A stretch of 64,000 nt of DNA from Thalassotalea_B piscium_A (GTDB taxonomy: Bacteria; Pseudomonadota; Gammaproteobacteria; Enterobacterales; Alteromonadaceae): NCBI GenBank assembly GCA_049347715.1, contig CP186339.1, positions 4,030,001-4,094,000 of the forward strand, read 5' to 3'. The notes beneath the pieces are model-generated. The model searched no databases, was not told where the DNA came from, and worked only from the letters and a program-made list of their open reading frames with translations. Shown in pieces: positions 38,267 through 46,626 of the stretch. The position numbers and the translations under genes are program-made. Position 1 is the first letter of the stretch. Each line of letters begins with the position of its first letter.

Positions 38267-38629
38267 TTAAAAGAAAGACTGATATTTACCAATTGCTGTG
38301 CATACTAATGGCTGGTTACCATAGTGGAATGTGGTCGATCTTTTTGGCTTTGTCGTAGAACAAAACTCATGATAAAAAGCAATCACCTTTTTACGATCTG
38401 AAGTGATTTCTTTTAGGAAAGCTAACTCCTTTGCACTAAATTGCTTAAAGTGAGGCTTCAAGTCAGTATAAATTTTCTCTGATTTTAATCTCACATGAGT
38501 ATCAGTTGCATCAGAAAATTTTCCTAACACAAATGCTTTTTGCTCTTCAAACCACGCTTCAAGTTCAGGTTGGGGATAAAAATGTAAAAAAATTGCCGCT
38601 GCAACGATTAAGATCAATAAATTTTTCAT
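38267..38629 (-). CDS. Small exported or membrane-anchored protein of unknown function
   Basis: 120 residues from the ATG at 38629, beginning with a hydrophobic helix (MKNLLILIVAAAIFLHFY) that is a signal anchor or signal peptide. The rest is mixed alpha with a YTDLKPHFKQFSAKELAFLK helix, two conserved-looking Cys residues (EFCSTTKP and LVCTAIGKY) that could form a disulfide, and an aromatic end. I do not recognise the family. It is divergent from ccoG and convergent with hutF. A longer frame from a TTG at 38683 lacks support. Confidence 0.65.
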   Translation of the reverse strand: MKNLLILIVAAAIFLHFYPQPELEAWFEEQKAFVLGKFSDATDTHVRLKSEKIYTDLKPHFKQFSAKELAFLKEITSDRKKVIAFYHEFCSTTKPKRSTTFHYGNQPLVCTAIGKYQSFF

Positions 38630-38768
38630 AGTCTGCGTTATAATGTTGTCGTTTTTATAGAGTAAACAATTTTGTATAAACAATGAATGCTTTTAGAAAA
38701 ATTTCTTTAAGTGGTCAGTTTCCAATTAGAATTTTTTACATGCGTAGCGGCGCATTCTAGGATTAGCG

Positions 38769-40202
38769 GTGAAATCAGAAGATAAAAAATCAAAAGTTGG
38801 TATTCAAATACCTGTTAAGAACGTTCAAATCCATCAGCCTAAAAAAGATGAAAAATACAAACCGCGTGATCAAATTTATGTGAGGAAGGTAAAAGGTTTT
38901 TTTCAGCAAGTTCGCCAAAAAATGAATTTCATTTTTTTGATAGGATTTGCGTTACTGCCTTGGTTGCAATATAACGGTCACCAAGCGATTCTATTTGATA
39001 TTGCAGAGCAGCGATTTACCTTTTGGGGTTTAACCCTCTGGCCTCAAGATCTTACCTTACTTGCTTGGCTGTTTATTATCGGTGCTTTCTTACTCTTCTT
39101 TATTACTACTTTTCTCGGCCGTGTCTGGTGTGGCTATCTCTGTCCGCAAACGGTGTGGACATTCATATTCATTTGGTTTGAAGAGAAAATTGAAGGGTCA
39201 GCAAACCAACGTAAAAAGCTCGACAGCCAAAAGCTCGACTTTAATAAATTTTGGCGAAAAGCCCTTAAACACACTTGTTGGTTATTATTTTCTATTGTTA
39301 CCGCGCTCACCTTTGTTGGCTATTTTGTCCCAGTACAAGAAGCCTTTGTCGACTTTTTTACCTTTAATAGCTCTTTCGGCTTAGCAGCAGTTGTTTGGTT
39401 TTTTGCATTCTGTACTTATGGAAACGCCGGTTGGATGCGTGAGATTATGTGTTTACACATGTGTCCTTATGCACGTTTTCAATCTGCCATGTTTGATAAA
39501 GACACCTTAACTGTCACCTATGATTATCGTCGCGGTGAAAACCGAGGCCCGCGCTCTAAAAAACAAGACCCTAAAGCGCTTGGATTAGGTGATTGTATTG
39601 ATTGTAATTTATGTGTACAGGTTTGCCCAACAGGCATAGATATTCGTAATGGTTTGCAATATGAATGTATCAATTGCGGTGCCTGTGTTGACGCATGTGA
39701 CGGCGTAATGGATCGCATGAACTATGATAGAGGGCTCATTCGCTATACTACAGAGCATGAACTTGAAGGGAAAACCGTTCATTTAATTCGCCCTAAACTC
39801 ATTGGCTACGCTGTGGTGCTAACCATTATGTGTGTCTTGCTAGTGCTAGAAATAATGCATAGAGAGCCTGTTTCTATGGATATTATTAGAGACAGAACTG
39901 AATTAGCTAAAGAGAACTTTAATGGTGAAATAGAAAACGTCTATACCTTAAAAATTCTCAACAAATCACAAACAGATAATCATTATCGATTATCTGTCAA
40001 AGGAATAGACAATACCGTATGGAATGGTGAAAACGAAGTGTTTGTGAAAGCGGCAAGTGTATATACCTTACCCATCAGCTTAACGGTAGACCCCTACGAA
40101 CTTAAAGGTTATATGACAGATATTACCTTTGTGATTGAATTAATTTCGGATGAAGATGAAGTAGTGGTAGAGCACGAAAGTCGTTTCTTTAATAAACGCT
40201 AA
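38769..40202 (+). CDS. ccoG: Cytochrome c oxidase accessory protein CcoG
   Basis: 477 residues, GTG start with TAGGATT about 6 bases upstream. About five membrane helices, the first-loop motif CGYLCPQTVW (~118-127), then two 4Fe-4S clusters CIDCNLCVQVCPTG and CINCGACVDACDG (~277-312) and a C-terminal Ig-like FixG domain (about 360-477). CcoG (FixG/RdxA) is a cupric reductase needed to mature the copper centre of cbb3-type cytochrome oxidase in the inner membrane. The usual ccoNOP genes are not here. The stop overlaps the srkA ATG (TAATG), so the genes are coupled. Confidence 0.94.
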   Translation: MKSEDKKSKVGIQIPVKNVQIHQPKKDEKYKPRDQIYVRKVKGFFQQVRQKMNFIFLIGFALLPWLQYNGHQAILFDIAEQRFTFWGLTLWPQDLTLLAWLFIIGAFLLFFITTFLGRVWCGYLCPQTVWTFIFIWFEEKIEGSANQRKKLDSQKLDFNKFWRKALKHTCWLLFSIVTALTFVGYFVPVQEAFVDFFTFNSSFGLAAVVWFFAFCTYGNAGWMREIMCLHMCPYARFQSAMFDKDTLTVTYDYRRGENRGPRSKKQDPKALGLGDCIDCNLCVQVCPTGIDIRNGLQYECINCGACVDACDGVMDRMNYDRGLIRYTTEHELEGKTVHLIRPKLIGYAVVLTIMCVLLVLEIMHREPVSMDIIRDRTELAKENFNGEIENVYTLKILNKSQTDNHYRLSVKGIDNTVWNGENEVFVKAASVYTLPISLTVDPYELKGYMTDITFVIELISDEDEVVVEHESRFFNKR

Positions 40203-41176
40203 TGTCAGTATTTGATTTTAGTTCATTATCGCCTGATTGTATTCTTGATGGCATTGAAACAACTGGCATCACCGTCGACAGCGGTTTATTAGCGTTAAAT
40301 AGCTATGAAAACCGCGTTTATCAATTTAGCGATTATGATGGTGTTAAATATGTCACTAAGTTTTATCGTCCACAACGTTGGAGTGAAGCGCAAATTCGTG
40401 AAGAACACGAATTTGCCTTTGAATTGATAGAACATGAGTTACCTATTGTCGCTCCACTTAAAATTGATAACGAATCGTTATTTGAACATCAAGGTTATTA
40501 TTTTGCTATTTATCCATGTCGTGGTGGTCGAATATTTGAAGTAGATAACCTTGATCAACTTGAATGGATGGGACGCTTTCTTGGTCGAATTCACGCTATT
40601 TCTGCACAAAAAACCTTCGTTCATCGTCCCACGTTTAATAGCCAAGAATTTCTTCAAGATGCTCAACAAATAATTCGTGAGTCTGACTTTGTTCCCAAAT
40701 CATTAACCTTACCTTTTTTTACTATTCTTGAACAAGTCATTGCTCTAGCCAGCGAACAATACCGACCAAGTACAGATATTCGTTTACATGGTGATTGTCA
40801 CGCCGGCAACATTTTATGGCGAGATGAAGGCCCACACTTTGTTGATTTAGACGATTGCAGAATGGGACCAGCCATCCAAGATTTATGGATGATGTTATCA
40901 GGTGATAGGCAACAACAAACCATTCAACTTGATACCTTACTCATGGGATATGAAGAGTTCTATTCGTTTGACACAAAACAACTTGCCTTAATTGAATCTT
41001 TACGTAGTATGCGAGTAGTTAATTATATGGCCTGGTTGAGTAAACGTTGGCAAGATCCAGCATTCCCACATAACTTTCCTTGGTTTAATACCGAAAGATA
41101 TTGGGAGCAACAAATACTCATGCTTAAAGAACAATTTTTCGCGTTACAACAACCACCATTAACGCTTATACCTTAG
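40202..41176 (+). CDS. srkA: Stress response serine/threonine kinase SrkA
   Basis: 324 residues, typical for SrkA/YihE. Aminoglycoside-phosphotransferase-like kinase fold: nucleotide lysine region YVTKFYRPQRWSEAQI (~52-67), catalytic loop LHGDCHAGNILW (~196-207) and metal-binding VDLDDCRMGPAIQDLW (~215-230). In E. coli it protects against programmed death through the Cpx response and is co-transcribed with dsbA; here dsbA follows after 25 bases. The overlap with ccoG is an additional coupling. Confidence 0.94.
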   Translation: MSVFDFSSLSPDCILDGIETTGITVDSGLLALNSYENRVYQFSDYDGVKYVTKFYRPQRWSEAQIREEHEFAFELIEHELPIVAPLKIDNESLFEHQGYYFAIYPCRGGRIFEVDNLDQLEWMGRFLGRIHAISAQKTFVHRPTFNSQEFLQDAQQIIRESDFVPKSLTLPFFTILEQVIALASEQYRPSTDIRLHGDCHAGNILWRDEGPHFVDLDDCRMGPAIQDLWMMLSGDRQQQTIQLDTLLMGYEEFYSFDTKQLALIESLRSMRVVNYMAWLSKRWQDPAFPHNFPWFNTERYWEQQILMLKEQFFALQQPPLTLIP

Positions 41177-41201
41177 AGTAAAACAATAATTAGGATTTTT
41201 T

Positions 41202-41840
41202 ATGAAAAAATTAATCGCTGCGTTTTTCATCGCATTAGTTCCACTTACCAGCGCTTTTGCTGACGACAATTATCAAGAAGGCGTTCAGTATGCAAAAGTT
41301 GAAGGCATAGTGCCTGAAAATACTGAAGTTAGAGAGTATTTTTCTTTCTATTGTCCCCATTGTTTTCGTTTTGAAGGCTTTATTGATATCTTAAAAAAAG
41401 AATTACCTAAAAACATTAATGTAGAAAAAAATCATGTCGATTTTTTACCTGGTGCATCTCAAAAAATGCAACAGCTTCTTACCAAGGCACTAGTTGTCGG
41501 CCAAGAATTAAATGTAGAAAAAGAAGTTACCTCTGCTATTTTTAAATACATTCATATTTCAAGAGCCACGCCAACTTCAGTGAATGACGTTCGTAATATT
41601 TTTGTTTTAGCCGGAATTGACGGTGACAAATTTGATGCCTTAATTAATAGTGAGAGTGTCATAAAAAAAGCGGCGCAAATGAAAGCAAACCAAGATGCCT
41701 TAGCTAAAACCCAAGGGATTAATGGTGTTCCTGCTGTGATAGTCAACGGTAAATATCGCATTATAAATACGGGGCTTGATAAAGATAATTTTGAAAAAGA
41801 TTATGTGAACTTGGTTAATTATTTGGTCAACTTAAAATAA
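41202..41840 (+). CDS. dsbA: Thiol:disulfide interchange protein DsbA
   Basis: 212 residues. Signal peptide 1-20 (MKKLIAAFFIALVPLTSAFA), thioredoxin-fold active site FYCPHCF with Cys51 and Cys54, an inserted helical domain, and the cis-proline loop GVPAVIVNG near 179. It oxidises cysteine pairs in secreted proteins in the periplasm and is reoxidised by DsbB. AGGA lies 6 bases before the ATG. Last gene of the ccoG-srkA-dsbA operon, closed by a strong terminator. Confidence 0.96.
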   Translation: MKKLIAAFFIALVPLTSAFADDNYQEGVQYAKVEGIVPENTEVREYFSFYCPHCFRFEGFIDILKKELPKNINVEKNHVDFLPGASQKMQQLLTKALVVGQELNVEKEVTSAIFKYIHISRATPTSVNDVRNIFVLAGIDGDKFDALINSESVIKKAAQMKANQDALAKTQGINGVPAVIVNGKYRIINTGLDKDNFEKDYVNLVNYLVNLK

Positions 41841-41870
41841 TTTACTACCCAAACCTCAAGACAGTAAATA

Positions 41871-41897
41871 AAGGTGCTTTTAGTAAGCACCTTTTTT
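41871..41897 (+). terminator. Rho-independent terminator after dsbA
   Basis: AAGGTGCTT, loop TTAGT, AAGCACCTT followed by TTTT: a 9-bp stem with U-run, 30 bases past the dsbA stop. Confidence 0.93.
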
Positions 41898-42037
41898 ATT
41901 CCTATTGATTGACCCGTCCTAAATAAGATTAACCCGAGTAATTTAGATTCATCAATCCTAGCCAGTCAAATCAGCAATGTACGTTAGACACAGGTGTTGA
42001 CTACTAGCGCTGTATGATGAAAAAGAAGGCTAATCCA

Positions 42038-42676
42038 TCACCTTTTTTTAACCAAATAAGCAATTAACACCAATGCAATCACTAACAAAATTGCACTGAG
42101 TAATACTTGTTGATTGTCACCTACATATATTCCAGCCCCTAACATTGAAAATAACGTCATTTGTGGAATAAAGCCTAAAGTACTCCCTCCAAGATAACGT
42201 AATAAGGGAGCCTTTGCTGTACCCGCTAACACATTAGTTAAAAAATTCGAACCAGCAGGAATTAAACGAATAGTAAATGCTTTAATGAAAACATCATGTG
42301 TAAAAAAAATGTTTAACTTATTTAGTTGCTCAGGAAAACGGCGTTTGATGCTCTGATGAAAAATAAAACGTGCAGAAATAAAAGTTAGCAAACAAGCACA
42401 ACTTGCAGCTAATGTGGCAAAAATAGCACCAGAAACTGTACCTAAGAGATACCCTGAACTAAAGGCAGCTATTTGACGAGGTAGTCCAATGGTCATCGCC
42501 ACCATTAAACACAAAAACCATAAAGAATATTCTATTTTTGTTTGGGGACGGTATATTTCAACTAGATGATTAATCGTGGTTTGGTCTATAAGTAAATAAA
42601 ACAAAACTGGCATCATTAATACGAGGAACATCATCAAGTAAACAGCTACCGTAACGGGCTTATTAAATAAGATCAA
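42038..42676 (-). CDS. TVP38/TMEM64 (VTT-domain) inner-membrane protein
   Basis: 212 residues with about five or six hydrophobic helices. The VTT/SNARE-associated core is recognisable: MTIGLPRQIAAFSSGYLLG (~61-79) and FTIRLIPAGSNFLTNVLAG (~134-152), with paired re-entrant segments as in DedA-type flippases. Relatives move undecaprenyl phosphate or phospholipids across the membrane; here the substrate is not known. The only long-frame start is a TTG at 42676; using the next ATG would split the first helix, so the TTG is kept with doubt. It is followed upstream by the propeller/SHOCT gene 42 bases away on the same strand. Confidence 0.82.
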   Translation of the reverse strand: MILFNKPVTVAVYLMMFLVLMMPVLFYLLIDQTTINHLVEIYRPQTKIEYSLWFLCLMVAMTIGLPRQIAAFSSGYLLGTVSGAIFATLAASCACLLTFISARFIFHQSIKRRFPEQLNKLNIFFTHDVFIKAFTIRLIPAGSNFLTNVLAGTAKAPLLRYLGGSTLGFIPQMTLFSMLGAGIYVGDNQQVLLSAILLVIALVLIAYLVKKR

Positions 42677-42718
42677 AGTACATTACTAACCTTGTTTAAC
42701 CATAGCCACAAATCCAAC

Positions 42719-44800
42719 TTAGCCTCTAGATTCATTATCTTTTAAATTTGCTAAAATTTTAGTTTTGGCATTCACGAATTCGTCTTCCGTTAAAAAACCT
42801 TCTGCTTTTAAGTTAGCAAGCTTGTTTAAAGCATCAATCAGTTGAGTATCCAACTCTGAACTATTACGATTGCTCTCAGACTCATCACCACGTTTTTTAA
42901 CAGTTTGGGGTGTAGGCGTGCTTTTCACTTCTTCTGCTTTGGGTATAGGTTTAGTCACCACTTGGCGAGGTGTTGAGGGTACCCTAACAGGTTGAGGTTG
43001 TACCGTTTTAACAATACGTTTACCTGTTTGTTCAGGAGAAATTTTATTGGCAATAAACCAACACCAGTCTTTTAATTCATCAGTTATGGTGCCAAATTTA
43101 GCTTTAGTTAATCGTTGGTTTCCTTCACGAAAATACAAACAGATACCATATTCCATATCAGTATTATCACCAATAATCAGTTCAAGTTTACGCGTTCGTT
43201 GATCTACCATTTTGATACGTTTTTCAGCAATGAATTGATTTTCTAGCATTTGTTCTAATGCTTCATCAAAACCTGACACTCCGGCTTTTATAGACAATAA
43301 TTTTTCATTATTTAAGACGATATCACAGCGAACAATAGTATTAACATCAAGCGTTAATGATGAATCTTCTTGATGACGCTGAAAAAGGAAAACTTGCGTT
43401 TGATCAGGAGACAACTCAAAACGTGCATAATTTCGATGTAATAAGCTTTTAACGGCTTGTTGCGCTTTTTTATTTTTAACAAACCACGCAAGCCCCCCAC
43501 CAAATAGAATCAATAAGCCAATAAGATATCCATAACTTGCCTCATCGTTTTGCTCTTGATTATCTGAGGAGAGAACGGTTTGATCTGATAGTCCATTTGA
43601 TGCTTTTTTATCAAGCCTTTGTATCACATGTTGTGCTCTTGAAAATAGCATCACTTCATCATTGTTATCCTCAAAAAATGCAGGTTGATCTTCACTGGCT
43701 AATTCATTTTTTGAAAATGCATGAATAATATTTTTTTGAAAGGGTAATGTTGTAGTCAGTGATTGTAATTGCCAACTCCCTTCTTTTTTAGTCAAATAAA
43801 GAAGTTTATTTCTAAGCTCTTTAAATGCTCTTCCTCTATACAGCACTAAGGTATCTTTTGCAGAAATAACATCACCTTTTAATAATGTTGTTTTCGGTGC
43901 ACTCGCCAATAAATTATCACCATAATCCAGTTGGCTTAGCAAAGGTTGATGGTCATAAACATGTGACACTATCAGTTGCTGATCATTGTTTTTCTGCCAA
44001 AGAAATTGCTTTATTTGTTGAGCACCAATAATTAATAACTCATCCGGTATTTCAGGTTGATTAATAAACGGATTATTATTAGGCGTGGTATAGCTGCGCA
44101 AACCAAATTTTTCAGGGTTAATACGTAATATTGCACCTGAATATAAGCTACTCTCTTTTAAAGTTACGTCATAAGCCAATGCAATATATAAATGTGAAAA
44201 GTTGTCATGCCAAGATTTTATATATGGATTAAAACGCATACCAATCACTGCTTTTTCAGGTTGGTTAACCCCTATACGAAATATCTCTCTTCTACTCTCA
44301 GGATCTACCTTTAGTGAATTAATCTCTTTTATTTTCCATTCAACAATGGTCACTTCATACGGGAACACCCGTGAAATTGTGTTATCTTTAACCCTTAATG
44401 TGCGTTTAGTTTTATCTGTCGGTTCAACATGTGCAGTATAAAAAGTGTTATATCCTTTTTGCTGAATCAGCCCAAAGTTGGGATGGAGTACTAGGCTATT
44501 AAGTGTGATAAATTCTGGGTAAAACTGCTTAATATTCAAGATCGGGGGATTTATAATTTTATTGCTATCTAATAAATGTAACTGCCCCTGCTTACTGGCA
44601 ATAAAATATTCTTGGTTATTTTTAGGGTTTGCTTGAGGTTTATGCCAATCGACATTCGCTTTAAATGACTCACCAAAATCGACCTGTGGTGACAATAAAA
44701 GATTATTAGCGTTAACTTGTGCAGAGCAGACCACGAATAGAAATAAACTAAAAAGGCCCTTTAGGATTTGCTGTGATAAATATTTTTTTGTGCGTATCAA
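42719..44800 (-). CDS. Membrane protein with periplasmic sorbosone/glucose-dehydrogenase-like beta-propeller and cytosolic SHOCT domain
   Basis: 693 residues. A signal peptide (~1-31) is followed by a propeller-like region (about 32-400) with LHPNFGLIQQKGYNTFYTAH and DNTISRVF, reminiscent of PQQ-dependent sugar dehydrogenases but without a full set of catalytic motifs. A membrane helix (~422-440, YLIGLLILFGGGLAWFV) leads to a cytosolic domain (~450-600), a Pro-rich linker (PQPVRVPSTPRQV), and a C-terminal SHOCT motif (LNKLANLKAEGFLTEDEF). SHOCT domains usually mediate oligomerisation. Function is unknown; a sensor or scaffold role is a guess. Start is a TTG, with AGGGA 11 bases upstream, so the exact N-terminus is uncertain. 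Confidence 0.72.
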   Translation of the reverse strand: MIRTKKYLSQQILKGLFSLFLFVVCSAQVNANNLLLSPQVDFGESFKANVDWHKPQANPKNNQEYFIASKQGQLHLLDSNKIINPPILNIKQFYPEFITLNSLVLHPNFGLIQQKGYNTFYTAHVEPTDKTKRTLRVKDNTISRVFPYEVTIVEWKIKEINSLKVDPESRREIFRIGVNQPEKAVIGMRFNPYIKSWHDNFSHLYIALAYDVTLKESSLYSGAILRINPEKFGLRSYTTPNNNPFINQPEIPDELLIIGAQQIKQFLWQKNNDQQLIVSHVYDHQPLLSQLDYGDNLLASAPKTTLLKGDVISAKDTLVLYRGRAFKELRNKLLYLTKKEGSWQLQSLTTTLPFQKNIIHAFSKNELASEDQPAFFEDNNDEVMLFSRAQHVIQRLDKKASNGLSDQTVLSSDNQEQNDEASYGYLIGLLILFGGGLAWFVKNKKAQQAVKSLLHRNYARFELSPDQTQVFLFQRHQEDSSLTLDVNTIVRCDIVLNNEKLLSIKAGVSGFDEALEQMLENQFIAEKRIKMVDQRTRKLELIIGDNTDMEYGICLYFREGNQRLTKAKFGTITDELKDWCWFIANKISPEQTGKRIVKTVQPQPVRVPSTPRQVVTKPIPKAEEVKSTPTPQTVKKRGDESESNRNSSELDTQLIDALNKLANLKAEGFLTEDEFVNAKTKILANLKDNESRG

Positions 44801-44835
44801 CTGATGAAATCCCTATGTAATATCTATTTTAGTTA

Positions 44836-45486
44836 TTATTTTTTTTGTAGTAATACTTGTTTGGCATCTAAAAATTGCGACTTTTCTTCATTATTTAAAT
44901 AGCTCAATTTACCTTCAACGATTAACTGATCACCAATAACCGCGTTTTCTTTAATATAAACCGCCTGAGTTCCCCAAACATGTAACGGTCGGCAAACCTC
45001 TATACTTCTTAACTCACGAGTAACGGGCGAATAGGCATAATAATTAATCGTTAAGGCTAATTCCGCTAATTGTTTATTAGACTCAGTAGTGACTAAACGT
45101 ACTTCACTACTTATAGTACCACTACATTGTAACTGGTTAATTGAATGGGTATAACCTTTTGGATAAGTATGAGCATAAGTTGCATGGATAATTTCTCGCT
45201 CAGATTTTTTACTATTAACCAAATGACCTTGTATAAAGACAATATCACCTTTTTGAGCGTGTAATAACGCACGTTCTACCACCTCACCAATCATTTTTAC
45301 CGTGTGATAACTTGTCCATTGCTTCATTTGATTACTCGCTTTATCAAGCCATTGGCTATGAGTAGCAACAACAAATTCAGCAACAGCAATTACCGGGTTC
45401 GCTTGATAACGAATATCCGGTTTTGTCACTAGATTACCTAATAAAGTAACTGTGCATAAATGATTTTCTGGTATTGGTTTGTTCAT
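44836..45486 (-). CDS. SSB-like protein with two OB folds
   Basis: 216 residues. The first half (CTVTLLGNLVTKPDIRY, IAVAEFVVATHSQW, then WTSYHTVKMIGEVVERA and GDIVFIQGHLV) has the layout of a bacterial single-stranded DNA-binding OB fold. The second half repeats the theme (LQCSGTISSEVRLVT, LAELALTINYYAYSP, IEVCRPLHVWGTQAVYI, GDQLIVEGKLSYL). There is no acidic C-terminal tail of housekeeping SSB, so it is a paralogue, probably not the main SSB. It lies just upstream of the propeller/SHOCT gene, same strand, 35 bases apart. Confidence 0.75.
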   Translation of the reverse strand: MNKPIPENHLCTVTLLGNLVTKPDIRYQANPVIAVAEFVVATHSQWLDKASNQMKQWTSYHTVKMIGEVVERALLHAQKGDIVFIQGHLVNSKKSEREIIHATYAHTYPKGYTHSINQLQCSGTISSEVRLVTTESNKQLAELALTINYYAYSPVTRELRSIEVCRPLHVWGTQAVYIKENAVIGDQLIVEGKLSYLNNEEKSQFLDAKQVLLQKK

Positions 45487-45690
45487 AAAATAGTAATATC
45501 CATAATAAGGCTACTAATTTAAAAGAAGCAGACAAGGGAAACAAGCAGTTATTTACTGTCTTTAAATAAACCCATTTAATTTATTAGCCAAAAACTTATA
45601 GATTCAGCTATCTACTCATAGCGATTTTGAAATAGTGCTGGCTAAATTTTATGCTATTTTTTATTCACTATAAATAATATTTGGATTGCT

Positions 45691-45942
45691 ATGTCTCTCA
45701 TCAATAAGGCTCTCGTGACCTTATCATTAGTGGCTATATTGTCCTTTAATCTTGCGAGTGCCTCAGACAAAGTCGCTAATCTAAGTAAAGTAAACGATAG
45801 CGAACAGCTCTTTAAACAACTACTTGAAATGGACTGGCAAAGACAACTTAATGACTCTCCTGAATATGTAACTTACCTAGGAATGAGCAATGATGAACTC
45901 AATAAAACGATCGAAGAATTTAACGGTGTTACCTTTACTTAA
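45691..45942 (+). CDS. Short secreted protein resembling the N-terminus of DUF885 proteins
   Basis: 83 residues with a signal peptide (about 1-24, ending near ASA). The mature part, LFKQLLEMDWQRQLNDSPEY plus VTYLG, matches the opening of DUF885 proteins (W-x-x-x-L-x-x-SPE-x-x-T-x-LG), which normally run to ~580-600 residues. Here the frame stops at once, and its last codons form one arm of a terminator hairpin, so no downstream remainder is expected; I found none in other frames. It is either a truncated remnant or a small protein in its own right. TGGA lies 6 bases before the ATG. Confidence 0.55.
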   Translation: MSLINKALVTLSLVAILSFNLASASDKVANLSKVNDSEQLFKQLLEMDWQRQLNDSPEYVTYLGMSNDELNKTIEEFNGVTFT

Positions 45943-45949
45943 CACCGTT
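45922..45949. terminator. Hairpin overlapping the stop of the short DUF885-like gene
   Basis: AACGGTGTT, loop ACCTTTACTT, AACACCGTT, followed by ACTTTTTAT. The left arm encodes the protein's last residues and the stop lies inside the stem. It also faces the cobO stop (45965), so it may act in both directions. Confidence 0.75.
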
Positions 45950-45964
45950 ACTTTTTATCTTTAT

Positions 45965-46615
45965 TTACCAATCTAGACCTTTTTGCGCTTTAACCCCTAT
46001 AGTGAAAGCATGTTTAATGGGTTGCACTTCAGAGACAGTATCAGCTAATTCCGTTAAACGGCGATGACATGCACGACCCGTGATTAAAACATGTTGCATT
46101 GCAGGCCGGTTATTAAGTGTTTCAATAATCTCATCCAGATCAATATAGCCGTATTTAATCATGTAAGTCATTTCATCAAGTAGCACTATGTTAATGCTAG
46201 GATCGTTTAACATACGTTTACTTTCTTGCCATGCTAGTTGAGCTGCAGCAATATCCTTTTCTTTATCTTGGGTTTCCCAAGTAAAGCCCGTTCCCATGAC
46301 ATAATGTTCGATCGGAAACTGTTTTAAAATATTCAATTCTCCGCATTCCCACTTTGTTCCTTTAATAAATTGAACAATCCCTGGTTTGAGTCCATGACCT
46401 AAGGCTCGTAATACAGTACCGAATCCTGAAGTACTCTTACCTTTACCATTACCGGTAATAACCACCAATACGCCACGCTCTTCGGTGGCTTTAGCAACAC
46501 GATCTGCCACCTTTTTCTTCTGCTTTTGCTGACGCGCTTTATATTGTTGATCTGTCACCCTTTGATTAACTTTTTCAGCGCTTAGTGGTTCATCGAAACC
46601 TTCAGTTTCATTCAT
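45965..46615 (-). CDS. cobO: Cob(I)yrinic acid a,c-diamide adenosyltransferase
   Basis: 216 residues. P-loop GNGKGKSTSGFGT (~55-67), the BtuR/CobO/CobP motif QFIKGTKWECGEL (~91-103), LLDEMTYMIKYGYID and ITGRACHRRL. It transfers adenosyl from ATP to the cobalt of cob(I)alamin precursors or salvaged corrinoids in the cytoplasm. ATG has AGGAGA 8 bases upstream. It is the last gene of the leftward btuM-cbiA-cobO operon behind a cobalamin riboswitch, 11 bases after cbiA. Confidence 0.95.
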   Translation of the reverse strand: MNETEGFDEPLSAEKVNQRVTDQQYKARQQKQKKKVADRVAKATEERGVLVVITGNGKGKSTSGFGTVLRALGHGLKPGIVQFIKGTKWECGELNILKQFPIEHYVMGTGFTWETQDKEKDIAAAQLAWQESKRMLNDPSINIVLLDEMTYMIKYGYIDLDEIIETLNNRPAMQHVLITGRACHRRLTELADTVSEVQPIKHAFTIGVKAQKGLDW

Positions 46616-46626
46616 AAGTTAATCTC

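Noticed and set aside
45943..46000. Frameshifted continuation of the DUF885-like fragment
   Set aside because: The sequence after the stop is a terminator and then cobO in antisense; no DUF885 motifs occur in other frames.
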